Source: Scolanthus callimorphus
Lineage: Eukaryota; Cnidaria; Anthozoa; Actiniaria; Edwardsiidae
Assembly (NCBI GenBank): GCA_033964015.1
Contig: JAWWUD010000099.1
Location: 310,001 to 374,000, forward strand
Length of the DNA stretch: 64,000 nucleotides
Direction: 5' to 3'
Position numbers and translations under genes: made by a program. The notes under the pieces were generated by a model. It saw nothing but the letters and a program-made list of their open reading frames with translations. It made no database searches and was not told where the DNA came from. Positions 32,082-43,000 of the stretch are shown here, one piece after another. The stretch's first letter is position 1, and each line of letters begins with the position of its first letter.

Positions 32082-33554
32082 TTAAAGCAAGACGAAATTC
32101 TTCGTAAGAGTTGTGACTATCTTGGCGCACAGAAGCCCCTTGAAGATGTTGGCTCTCTTCAAACGGGAGCCCCATCTCTTCATCCTGCTCTTGATGTTGG
32201 TGAGCACGCCCGGCTCAGCCTCGTCGATGTCGTGGTTGTCTTCAACTGATTCAGAAGACACTTGAGCAGAGGTGACCTCACCACTGGTACTTGGCGCTGC
32301 CTCATTTGTAACGGCGAGGATCTCGGCACTCATTCCTTCGTGTGCAGAAGCGGAGTTAGAAACTGCTGCACCGAGATCGCAATTAGCGTGTACCCTTGGC
32401 AAGCATGTCACCTCGTCAGCTAGGACATGCGCGCTGGCGGGATTCTTTGGGATTGTAGCATCAACCTGATCTGCAGTGTCTAGTGCGATTCCATGTGGAG
32501 TGCCGCAAGGATCGGTCTTTGCGTCTTCACTTGTATCTTCGTCTTCTTTCACGAAACACGACAGTTTCGCACAGAGAATCTCGAAGTTTTCTTCACAGAG
32601 AACAGAATCCTGTCCTGGCTGGCGAATAACAAAGTCGTGTACTTGAAACTCTTCCGCGTCTTTCATAAACGTAAAACTCCCTGCGGTCTCATCTGGAGTG
32701 CCGCAAGGCTCGGTCTTTGCGTCTTCACTTGAATCTTCGGCTTCTTTCGCTATACACGACAGTCTTGCACAGACAACCTCGAAGTTTTCTTCACAGAGAA
32801 CAGATTCCTGTTCTGGTTGGTGAATAACAAAGTCGTGAACCTCAAACTCTTCCGCGTCTTCCATAAACGTAAAACGTCCCGTTAGATATTCACTCCATTC
32901 TGACTCAACTGTTTTGACATCATTGGGAAATCCTACGGGAACCTGAGGCTTTGTGATCAATCTTCCCTCCTCTGTCGCAAACTTGAGCATTTTTTCCAGG
33001 AACAAATGAAAGTTCTCGACGACGAGAACCGAGTATTGACCAGGCATATTTATTACTATGTCATAGTTGACAGTGTCTACCATGTCTTCGCGAGTCTGGA
33101 ATTCCATATCATCAACAACAAAGCGGTAGCCTTCAAACGTGATGAAGTATTCGTTACCTTCGGCCTCGTTTTGCTGCCCGGCGCCACCACACAAATCCGC
33201 GGCGTACCCTTGTAAAGCACTCAAGTCATAGGCGTTTGGGTTCCAAGTTGGCATATTAGGAACAGTGGACAGAGAGCTAGGTAAATATGACATCCCGCTA
33301 CTTAGCACTGAAAGTAGATTGATCTCACTCAGCTCTTGAGAAATGGCTCCCACACAGTCTCCAATAAAAGAAGAAGTTGCGGCAAATGGAGGCTGCGGGA
33401 AGCTTGGAAGCGCACTGGATGAAAGGGAAATAACGCTACTCAAAGAGCTTGGAACTTGACTTGTTCCGCCACTGAGGATCTGGTCCAAGTTAATGTTCTC
33501 ATAGCAGCAGGGCGTGGCGTTCTGGCATTGAGTTTCCTTGAGCGGTAGTGACAT
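32082..33554 (-). CDS. Unrecognised 490-aa intronless protein with three copies of a ~60-residue module
   Basis: I do not recognise this protein. It is one uninterrupted 490-codon frame on the minus strand. Residues 1-130 are rich in Ser, Pro and Leu with no signal peptide. Residues 136-197, 226-290 and 292-355 repeat one pattern: an F-x-F strand, an acidic stretch, (Y/H)D(I/F)VI, PGQ or PEQ, SVL, then ENF followed by a KL or KML helix. Modules 2 and 3 are also alike in DNA (about 198 bp per unit), so one duplication is recent; module 1 is diverged. Residues 356-450 are acidic and low in complexity. The last 40 residues start with basic KSRMKRWGSRLKR and end hydrophobic, which could bind membrane or protein. 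It may be an intracellular lineage-specific gene; function unknown. Confidence 0.75.
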   Translation of the reverse strand: MSLPLKETQCQNATPCCYENINLDQILSGGTSQVPSSLSSVISLSSSALPSFPQPPFAATSSFIGDCVGAISQELSEINLLSVLSSGMSYLPSSLSTVPNMPTWNPNAYDLSALQGYAADLCGGAGQQNEAEGNEYFITFEGYRFVVDDMEFQTREDMVDTVNYDIVINMPGQYSVLVVENFHLFLEKMLKFATEEGRLITKPQVPVGFPNDVKTVESEWSEYLTGRFTFMEDAEEFEVHDFVIHQPEQESVLCEENFEVVCARLSCIAKEAEDSSEDAKTEPCGTPDETAGSFTFMKDAEEFQVHDFVIRQPGQDSVLCEENFEILCAKLSCFVKEDEDTSEDAKTDPCGTPHGIALDTADQVDATIPKNPASAHVLADEVTCLPRVHANCDLGAAVSNSASAHEGMSAEILAVTNEAAPSTSGEVTSAQVSSESVEDNHDIDEAEPGVLTNIKSRMKRWGSRLKRANIFKGLLCAKIVTTLTKNFVLL

Positions 33555-33848
33555 ATTCTGTGTTAAGACTTACCCATAGTGACAAACGATTTGATAACTT
33601 TTTCCGATTTAAGATAATTGCTTGGTTTTCATTGTTTACGTCACATGCGCGCGTGAAGTAAACGAGATGATCTCCATGGATACTCAAAAGCAGCGCGCGC
33701 ATAGAACTTCGAGCAAGTTCGTAAGTGAAAAAAGTTCGTAAAGTGAAAAACACCGCGCGTTATTACTGTACATTTCCGAGCAATGTTTTCTCGACCTCAC
33801 TAGAGCGAAAATTGTACATCCTCAAGTTGTGCAACCAGACTTGCTACG

Positions 33849-34060
33849 GGATAAGGGGTGGAACATTATAAATTGGGGGAGGGGTTGGCAATTTTTTTTG
33901 CGTACGCCAAGTTTTTTTTTCGGGAATCAGGTTTTTTCCGGACTTGTTTTTCTTTTGCTTGGATTTCTCAAGCATTTTTTCTTGAAGATTGGCCTTGCTC
34001 GAATTTTTTTGGGGGAATTGCCACTCCCCCTCCCCCAATTTCTAATGGTCCGCCCCTAAT
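33849..34060. repeat. Palindromic MITE with G/C-rich ends
   Basis: AATTGGGGGAGGGG..TGGCAA at the left is inverted at the right as TTGCCACTCCCCCTCCCCCAATT, with GGTGGAACATTATA against TAATGGTCCGCC outside it. The centre is T-rich. Confidence 0.7.
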
Positions 34061-34350
34061 CGGCCCAGCCTCTCAACGCCTTACCCTTTTATTTGCCTTG
34101 AAAGGTGCCTCTTTACTTTCATAGCATGAGGATCGAATGAGGAAGGACCGGAATAGGTCCGATGAAACGTTGGCATTTTTGCGTTTCTGTTTTGGTTTTC
34201 CATTCTCCATTATCACACAGGGCTCGGACATACCAGCTATTTTTAAATTTATTTTTACCGCATAAGACTCCATTCTATGTAGATTATTATAGACTCTACA
34301 AATCAAGAACAGAAATATTATCATCCAGAAAAGAATACTCAAGCCCCCCC

Positions 34351-34688
34351 GAGGGGGGACTCCCATATTTTTTATATTTTTGGGATGCTCGTCGTACCTT
34401 TTAGGGTTTAAAATCAGGCCTCTGGTACCTTTTAGCGGGTAAAATTCGGAAACATGTAAATTTTTCCAGATAGGTACCTGTTAGAGGTCCGTTCTAGCAA
34501 ATCAAGCAAATCACACTTGTTGGTAGCCTGAATTTCAGACGTATTTTCATCGTAAAAAATACGAGAGAAAATACGTTTTGTTGGTACCTTTAAGGGGTCA
34601 AAATAAACTGAGCGACGCCATGTTTGGTACCTTTTAGGGGTAAAATCGAAAGTTCCGACGAGCACCCCCGCCCCTAAAATATGGAAAA
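34351..34688. repeat. GGGGGGACTCCCATA family element, copy 1
   Basis: GAGGGGGGACTCCCATATTT at the left; CACCCCCGCCCCTAAAATATGG at the right. Inside, GGTACCTTTTAGGGG-type strings recur. Related to 35759-36098 and, more distantly, 25655-25905. Confidence 0.65.
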
Positions 34689-34878
34689 ACTTGCTGTGTC
34701 ACGGCATAGGCAGAACCAGGTTATAGGTAAAGTCAAGTTATATAGGCAACACGTTGTACAATTTTTTTTTTCGGTTTAAGCCCGAGAAATGAATAGATGT
34801 TTGCGTAGGCAAGGTTTTTTTTTCACTAGAGGTGCCTCTTTCACTGACCATCCATTCTGACTTGCCGAGGTTCAAGCT

Positions 34879-35636
34879 TCACTGCACCAAGAAAAAAAAC
34901 AAATAAACTAAACAAGCCACAATGCAGAACAAAACTGCTGCCATTCCCGTCATAGTTTCATAAAACACTCTTCTCTGGAACTTATTCATTTTTGAAACAG
35001 GTTGTGCCAACATGTTTTGTACCCATTCGCCTTTCTTATTCTCATGAGGGAAAGGTTGATCTGGAACTGCGTGACCCAGAAAGTCACACAACGGCTTCCA
35101 ACCTTGCGTGACCCTAAACACAAGTAACTGATCTGTAGGAACGGTGTTTTTGACTCGCTCGTTGTGCATACGATAATGCTTCAGGTGGATCTGGCTCGAC
35201 TCGGGGTTTTCGCTGCCTAGTAGCGCTCTCAGTGCAGCAATGGTAGTTTCCATGGCTTTACTCGTTCTAAAAGTCGGAGACAAAAACACAGACGGCCTTG
35301 ATCTTGCCCACATCTGGCGAGTATCCTCAAGCTGTGCAGCCAGACTTCTCAACCATGGCTCCTCGTCACGAATCATTAAAATTACTTTAGCGTCCGGGAA
35401 AGCCGCTAATATCTCCTCAAAAAAGAAATTAGCTGGCAGATCGGTGGTAGCGTCGACATGCTGAAACATAGCCTTGAAATCAGGCATTTTCCCATGACTA
35501 ATAAGCCCTGACCATTGGTATATCATACCCAAGTCCATTTGCTCAGGCGCGTCGTACACCTTATATCCAACAGCCGTAGCGCTTTTGCCATTGATTTCGT
35601 TCCTGTTTTTATATTTCCAGCACAAATGATCTTCAT
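34879..35636 (-). CDS. P-loop sulfotransferase-like protein with C-terminal membrane anchor (one frame break)
   Basis: Resembles the Sulfotransfer_4 group of PAPS-dependent sulfotransferase-like proteins. From an ATG at 35636 (minus strand) the first 23 codons read MKIICAGNIKTGTKSMAKAL, a good 5'-phosphosulfate P-loop (KTGTKS). The remaining frame begins GYKVYDAPEQMDLG and runs to 34879, with FPDAKVILMIRDEEPWLRS, the family's 3'-phosphate-binding RDP-like strand. The two frames join if one G is added at 35567-35568 (GG for GGG), giving about 252 residues in one exon. The final 30 residues contain a hydrophobic segment (AAVLFCIVACLVYLFFFL) that would anchor the protein; this is not standard for cytosolic sulfotransferases. 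The acceptor substrate cannot be told from sequence. Confidence 0.84.
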
Positions 35637-35758
35637 ATTGCAGAGAAAAGGAACGTTTTCAGATTTCAAACAATCGGCACGCAATGCTGTGTGGCTTGCA
35701 AAGGGTTACAGATCGAACCGCTGCTCGTGAGATGACATCGAGGTCACGGTGCGAGGTC

Positions 35759-36098
35759 CGGGGGGACTCCCATATTGGTCGGCCGGGCGCGAGGTGCGAG
35801 TCGTATCTTTCAGGAATCAAAATCGTGGCCTGCGGTAGGGGTGGTAAAAATATAAATGACAGAAAAGGGTGCCCAACAAAGCAGCGCTTTGAATCTATCT
35901 AAAACTCTGTCAGTTTTGCCGTGGCGTTATATTAGGTGTTGAGAAAATGCGAATTGATATTTTCCGTTTTTTTTATGGTATCTTTTAGGGTTTATTCCGA
36001 AGCTAAGCCACACCCAATTTGGTATCTTTTAGGGGTCAAATTCTTTCTTTTTTTCGAGGAGCACCCCCATGTGAAAAATACGGGAGTCCCCCCTTGGG
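35759..36098. repeat. GGGGGGACTCCCATA family element, copy 2
   Basis: CGGGGGGACTCCCATATTGG at the left, ATACGGGAGTCCCCCC at the right. Internal TATCTTTTAGGGGTCAAA matches copy 1 at 34351. Confidence 0.75.
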
Positions 36099-36450
36099 GT
36101 GCATGGTAAATCACACCTTCACGCGCATGTTATGTTATGTAACATGTTATGTAACGGTCTATTACCGACCCTTAATCTCTTAATCCCCACCACCGCGTCT
36201 GGTAATTATACATGGTCTTGGCCTGGTCGCGGAGACATGACACGTAATACCTGAATCCCGAAAAAAAAAAAACACTGCAGAGCCGGCTCGCAAGGATGAT
36301 ATATCACGACTTTCGTGGTCATGAGGTACAGCCCTCGCAAGATCGAACTCTAAACACCTTTACTCAAAATAACAGAATCACAAGAATACAACGAGAATAC
36401 AATAGAATAATGACAATAGACACTAAGCTAATACACAAAATTCACAAATT

Positions 36451-36574
36451 GCTGGCGATTTGAATAATTATTGTTTCTGCCTCACTAGCCTGGCGTTCGT
36501 GCGGAAAAGCGTTTGTATTTTCGTGTGAATTCAATGATAGCGAGGCGCAAACAATAGTTCTTCAAATCGCCAGC
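36451..36574. repeat. Foldback element with GCTGGCGATTTGAA ends
   Basis: GCTGGCGATTTGAATAATTA at the left pairs with TTCAAATCGCCAGC at the right, and ATTGTTT/AAACAAT pairs inside. Confidence 0.75.
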
Positions 36575-37008
36575 CAGATCTTACGAGCAGCTGCTACATC
36601 ACTGCGTAGCAAACGCCGTAGACTTTCTCAAAGTCCTTTAAAAATATTTTGTGCTTGGTAGCGTCCCTGTCAAGAGACCTTGCGAATATGGGCCGCGCGA
36701 AACGAAAAACGGGGAAGGGAGGAGAGAGAAAAATTTCGTGTCCACATTTTGATAGCTGAGCGAGAGTCCGAGTGAGTTATAATTGCCATCAAGGAGGTTT
36801 TTATAATGCAAGGAGGCATTTTTCCTTCTTTCGCTGGTCAGCGTCAGCGCCAGCATATGAATCCAGAGACGCGCATCACAATGCTGCTCACTTTCTGTAC
36901 AGTTTTTCCAGCTGGGTTTTCTTGAGGGCACACTAGGACAAGGGCTTTAGGAACAATTACTGTTGTGTTTTTGAAGCGTTATCTAGTTTCCTGGCCTCTC
37001 CGTGGCTG

Positions 37009-40000
37009 TCACGCAATCTTCATTCTTTTTCGTCTCTCTTCCGCATCATCGTCCGAGTCCGACTCCTCTTCGGGCTCTTGGAAGATTGGCTCTGGTTGAG
37101 TCCTGCATTGAGAAATAAAGCTGTGTTTACACGAAATATTTGCTAGTAACAATTGACTCCTATAGTTGGACCTCAAACGTTTTCTCACAAAACAGGCGAC
37201 TGCATTACCTGACTTGCAGGAGATTTTGCCGCATTTCGTTTGTGCAGTCGCGCGCGTTTTTTGCGAGACGTGAAATCTTAGTGGAAGTCGCCTATTTTGT
37301 GGCCTTTTGCAACTAAAACTGTTGCATCGCGGCCCGCGTTTTCAAAACATCGATTTGTTTTTACTTTGTTGTCCCGCCAGTCAAATCTTATGAGCCAGAT
37401 TCTTGCCCTGTTTTGCCTAGTGCAGTCGCCTGGCTTTCTGTCGCGACGTTGTCTGGTTTTAGCTCAAGGGGAAGCCAGTTGACTGCACTAGGTGTAGCAG
37501 GGCAAGAGTTTCATTGGTCAGATAGTTTTGATTGGCGGAACAGCAAAGTCAAAATTCAAAACATGATTCGTGTGTTTTGAAAATGTGGGTCGCAATGCAA
37601 CGGTTGTAGTTGTAATACACAAAATTGGTTAACGTTGTTTACCACTTGCTGCCACCCATTCCAGATCATACACGACCGAATTTGGTGGGAACAAGATGTA
37701 TGCACGGTTATCCGATGTTGTCCATTACCGATGCATCTGCCGTGAACGTTTCTGTTTGTCAAGGTTCTACGCGCGTGCACCACACAGGAAGCCCGGACGA
37801 TTACGAAGTGTACTATTAATTTCTAAAGAAAATGTGAGGTTCTTCCGCTACTGCAAGAGTGTCTCCCTTGATATTCAAATGTATACAAAAAGGTGTAAAA
37901 CGGAGGATTCTCTCGTGTATTTGTTCTAAGTGCTTGCATGGCTGTTCCTATCTGACTGTGGCCTATCGAAGAACTCTAAATTTTCAACAACCGCTCTACC
38001 CCTGTGGAAATTCCAGGCTCCTGTACACCCCTGTGGAAATTAGATGCGACCCCTGTGGAAATTAGATGCGACCCCTGTGGAAATTCCCCATTCTGAGGAA
38101 ATTCCACAGTTGCAAATGAATACCCTGTGGAAATTCTGGGGTAAAATGAATGGCCCTGTGGAAATTCCAGGATCAAACACAGCGACCCCTGTGGAAATTC
38201 CAGGTTCCTCGATAGGAGGGTAACGGCCATAAAACATGGAACGGCCCATTGTAACGTTATAGCAAGCGCTCGAATAAAGTGCATTTATGACTTACTTTTT
38301 GTACGCAGGAGATACCCAGTATGGATCATTCTTGGCCGCCTGTGATAAGTTATAACCAATTAGCTGAAATGCATTGCATATAACTACACAAGACACGTGC
38401 TCTCTCTATTGCTACAGTACTCAGGGTCTAGAAAGATGGGTTTGAAAGCGCCAATTGTGCTTATATCTCCCTATAAATCTTCATAAATCTTTTTCTATTT
38501 TAGTGATTTTGCTAATTTTTGCGTGTCTAAGACAACGAAATCGTGCATATTTTCAATAGAAGTTAAAATTACACTTCAGCGTGCCGAGCCATTGTCTTGC
38601 CTAGTTGGTCTTGTGCGGACCGTCATTTAATCGTCATACAAGTCAAACCAAGTTAAACATTTGACATTTAACAAATGTTCTCTGATTCCCCTCCGAGTGG
38701 GTCCGCAGTACATGTTGACCACTTTATTACGTCATTCCGTGGTATATAAGAGAACATACCACGGAAAAACAGAGGACATCTGTTTTGTACCACAACAAAA
38801 TAAATTCAAAAACAGCCACACGTTGTTTTCGTTGTTTCTTTTTAGCGCGCGCACTGATGATGGCGCGTTCCGTGGAATATACATTTTTAGTATCACCCAA
38901 CTAGTGGACTATTGCCAATGCTGCATTCTGATTGGCTACGCTACTAGGGGGCTATTATCAATAGACCTCCAATAGCGAAAGCGCCGATTTTGAACATGAA
39001 AATAATGGCGGCCGCTTCTCGTTTTGTCGAGGTTTCTGGTGATTTTTAACACATTTTTTTACTTTTTTTGTCCAACTAGTTGGGTGATACTAAAACAATT
39101 AGACCTCTCGCCCTCGAGGGCCACGGGTCAATAGCACATTCGGCCTGCGGCCTCATGGACTATTGGCCTGTAGCCCTTTCGGGCTCGAGGTCTAATTGTA
39201 TGTATTATAAATATTTATACAGGCTGGTCAAGTTCAGCTAATGCTGGTTTAAATTGAGGCCTGTGGTTAGTATTGTGAGCCCTGCACTGAGGATGGGCAA
39301 CTTCCGACGTCCCCGTGGTTCTTTAACGTCCCTCTGGTTCCGGTTAGTGTAGTGCATGTGAGAGACGGGACCTACGGTTTTACGTCCTTATCCGAGAAGA
39401 CGCGAAGGTCTAACCATTTGCAGATGTTAAAGCAAAGGCAGCACCTTCTCCTCAACTATTAGAAAAAGACCCTGAGTGTTGGCCCGGTCGGGGTTTGAAC
39501 TCCCAACCTCCCGAACATAAGCCCGGCGCTCTACCACTGCGCTAACCGGTCGTCGGTAGTTGTTAAATGTACCCACGGCTGAGAGCCAATCAGAATTCGA
39601 GAAACGCGCGCGTTGTGGTATAAAACAAGATTTTCTGAGGAGATGAAATTGAATACTTTTTGGAATCTGTTTGGGACGCTTGGCGATGTAAGCAACAAAT
39701 CAGTTGGTATGATGACATTAATATCGTAACCATATCTAGACGAAGTACCTCGGCATGTTTTAGGATAGCCTCTCGGGGATGCGAGTCGTCGGCTTTCTCG
39801 AGCGCAAGGTTTTTCACCACGAATGCAGACAGCGACATTCCCGACGTCACCCGACCACCTTTGCCTTAAAACACAAAAATCACACACCTTTAGAAAGATA
39901 CAGTGTCATGTATCTTGCAATAACGTATCTCGTCCGAAACACGACCCAAGCAGAAGAGAAAAGCTATCAGCTCAAGCCGGAAATCACAGAGGGCTTCTGC

Positions 40001-43000
40001 AGAAACCCATTAATGGGAAAAGCTGAATTTCCCATTGTAGAAGAATGGGAAGTGTTCCGGCGGATTTCCCATGGCTATCCATTCAGCTTTTCCCATTGAT
40101 GGGCTTCTGCACAAATTCCCAGTGAATAGAACCCTGGCACATAGGTGAGAGGCGAATGGCTATAGAGCGTCGTTGGGCCACCTCATGCTCTGAGACGTTT
40201 TGAGCGCCGGGAAGAACATCACAGGGAATTTCTACAGAAACCCATCCATAGAAAAAGCTGAATTTCCCATGATAGACGCATGGGAAGTGTTCGGAATTCA
40301 CAAGGATAGCCATGGGAAATCCGAACACTTCCCATTCTACCATGGGAAATTCAACTTTTCCCATGTGGATGGGTTTCTGGAGAAAGTTCTTGCGAATAGC
40401 GCGGGCTAGATCATCATGCATGTGGTCTCCTGTGGTCGATAAGTGGTTCTTCGTCATCATCTCGTTCAGGTTAGAGCAGATCTCACGATAAGGTCACGCA
40501 AAATGACTGATCTATCACTCAAAATGCTTTGAAACGTCACAATACCGATACGGTCTGGACACCACACGAAACCCGCCATGACATTTTCACAGCACAGTCA
40601 TAGGAGATCTAGTGTCGCGGCGACATGACTTTTTCACATTCATAGGGGAGCCCCTTAGCGGCCGAAGGCCGCAGAGCGGAGCACCATAGGTATCGCAGGA
40701 AGGATACAATAGAACTTCGGTATACGATCGACTTCATTATTGATGGTTTAGCGGTATTCCCATTTGGGTATCGGGGGCGCGTCCGTGTCTGCGCGCCCCT
40801 ACCACAGGCAACCCGAAAACCGCTTCATTTCGGCGGGAAAATACTGCGTGTCCGTTAACAGAAAAATATGTAACCGGGAGCTCCGCCTTTTAGCCAGTGA
40901 CTAAATCTCCGAAATCTCCTCTTACTGCAGCGCAGTTTAGTTCAGTTTCAGTGACTCGGTATTTACCTGGGCCAGTAACGGGAAGGTCCGGTCTGTGTGA
41001 CTTGACGGGATCTTTTCTCTCGCTTTCCTTCACCTTCTTCATGTTCCTCGGCTGCTTTTGACGATAAATCGGCAGCGCGTGTGCTAAACACAACAGTGAT
41101 ACAAGTTGTTACCCTACGCACAGGTTAAACATTGAGTGATGTATCCCTATATTTTATCTCTCGTTGTGCAGCCTGTGACAAAGGCGCGTCATTCTAGTCC
41201 AATTTGGCAGATTTATGCGTGCTTTGTTCTCTTTCATTGTTTCACGTCGTTCTATAAGACATTCCATTGTTTTAGACGATGGCTTACATAACATTATAAA
41301 TGTATGGACAACCCTCTGGTTCTTGCCATTCCATGTCAAGTGACCAAATAAGAACCTGCACTCCCACGTAATCTTATCCAGGGTACCAAGGGTACCCTGG
41401 ATAAGAACATCCAGGGTACCAAGGGTACCCGAGTCTCCAAACTTCACTCGTTTTCACAACACGCTCAGTCGCGGCGTCACGTGCCAGTAAAATTAAGTGA
41501 AGCTTGGAGCCTCGGTACACAGGGCAACGGAATGTCTGCGCCATCACAAAAGATGTCAAATAGTATCACAATAACAAGAAAACAAGATGGCAATGCTGTG
41601 ATAAGTAGTGACCTTGTTTTAGCTGTGTTAAAATCCTAGCGCCGTCACTTCGCTGCTTTTTAACGGACCTTGCTTAAGTTTGGAGTGAGTAATTTGCTAA
41701 TAGCCATCTTTGTAGACTAGACATTGGTTTATAGTGTGTAGCAAGGCGTTTATCTTTGTAAGTAACTTACGTGTTATAATATGATCAGGTAGAACCATAT
41801 CTCGTAGAGCTTTCTTGCGTCGGACTTTACCCACACACAACAATGCTCCTCTGTGAACAACAAACACGAATAAATGACAATGTCTATGGTGATAATAACG
41901 AGGGTGAAGAGGAATTTTGATTATGATAATGATGATGGTGATGATGAAGACTACCATGACCATGTTGACGAGGAAGTGAAGAAGAAAGACAAGAAAAGAG
42001 GAGGAGGAGGAGGGAGGAGAACAAAGAAGAGGGGAGGAAGGAGGAGAAGTTGAAGAAAGACGAGGAAAGAAGAGGAGGGAGTAGAAGAGAGAAGAAATGC
42101 GAGAAAAGAGGAGGAGGAGGGAGAAGAACGAGGGAAAGGAGGAAGAGGAGGATGAAGGAGGAGGACAGTGATAAGGATACACTTTACTCACTTGTTACTC
42201 TTCTCCGGGTCAAAAAAGACTTTCACTTTCCCATCTCCGAGCCCCACTACGATCTGGTTCAACCGCTGATGCCAGAGAGAACTCACAACACTCTAGCAAA
42301 TAAAGCAACAAATCATGGTGTCTCAGCTGGGATGTTCCCTCAATGGAAGGTTTCAGGTTCACAGTGGCTTTAACCGTTCTCGAGAAAACAAGAAGGAATG
42401 CCTAGACACTATGACTGAGTTTTTTCGCTCTCAGTTAACAGTGACTTACCGAATCAGCGACTTCAAGCTGGTGCACAATCCGTAGAGTGTCCTTGGCCAG
42501 GAACACAAGCTTACCAAACCCTGGTGGAGAGAGGAAACTAAATGTGATCATAAAACGAGATCAAAGGATTCACTTGATTTGATTGAGTTTCTTTGGTCAC
42601 AAAGACAAAGTTATCAAGCCCTACATTCAGTAGTATCAGAAGAGTAGTGAGACTATAGCACATGATCTACTTACCTCCCCCTTTCTCACGGATGTTCCAG
42701 TGACAATCATGCGATCATCAGGGCTAAAGTAACACGAGGTCCTGAAATACATCAATATTAGCTACAATGCTCAATATCCTGAGAAATGATGTTGCCTGAG
42801 CTAACCTCAAAACACAACTTCATAGTTTACTCATGCAAAAGCACTTACTGGGAGTAGAAGTTGGGCAGATTTGAGGCAACATTGACAGGCTTTTTTAAAT
42901 TCCTGAGATCCCATGTTTTGACTGTATCATCCCCTATGGAACAGAGAAATGCGGTATGTATGTAATATCCAAACCATGGCAACACACAAATGGAAATACA

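Larger units (their letters stand above)
33555..34878. other. Intergenic repeat cluster
   Basis: No gene seen. It holds two MITE-like elements, 33849-34060 and 34351-34688, described separately. Confidence 0.6.
35637..37008. other. Intergenic stretch before the 3' end of WDR70
   Basis: No gene seen. Holds an element at 35759-36098, a foldback at 36451-36574 and, on the minus strand, the WDR70 3' UTR region next to 37009. Confidence 0.5.

Noticed and set aside
42050..42373. Lys/Arg/Glu-rich 107-codon frame
   Set aside because: Translation of the purine tract plus a wrong-frame reading of a WDR70 exon.
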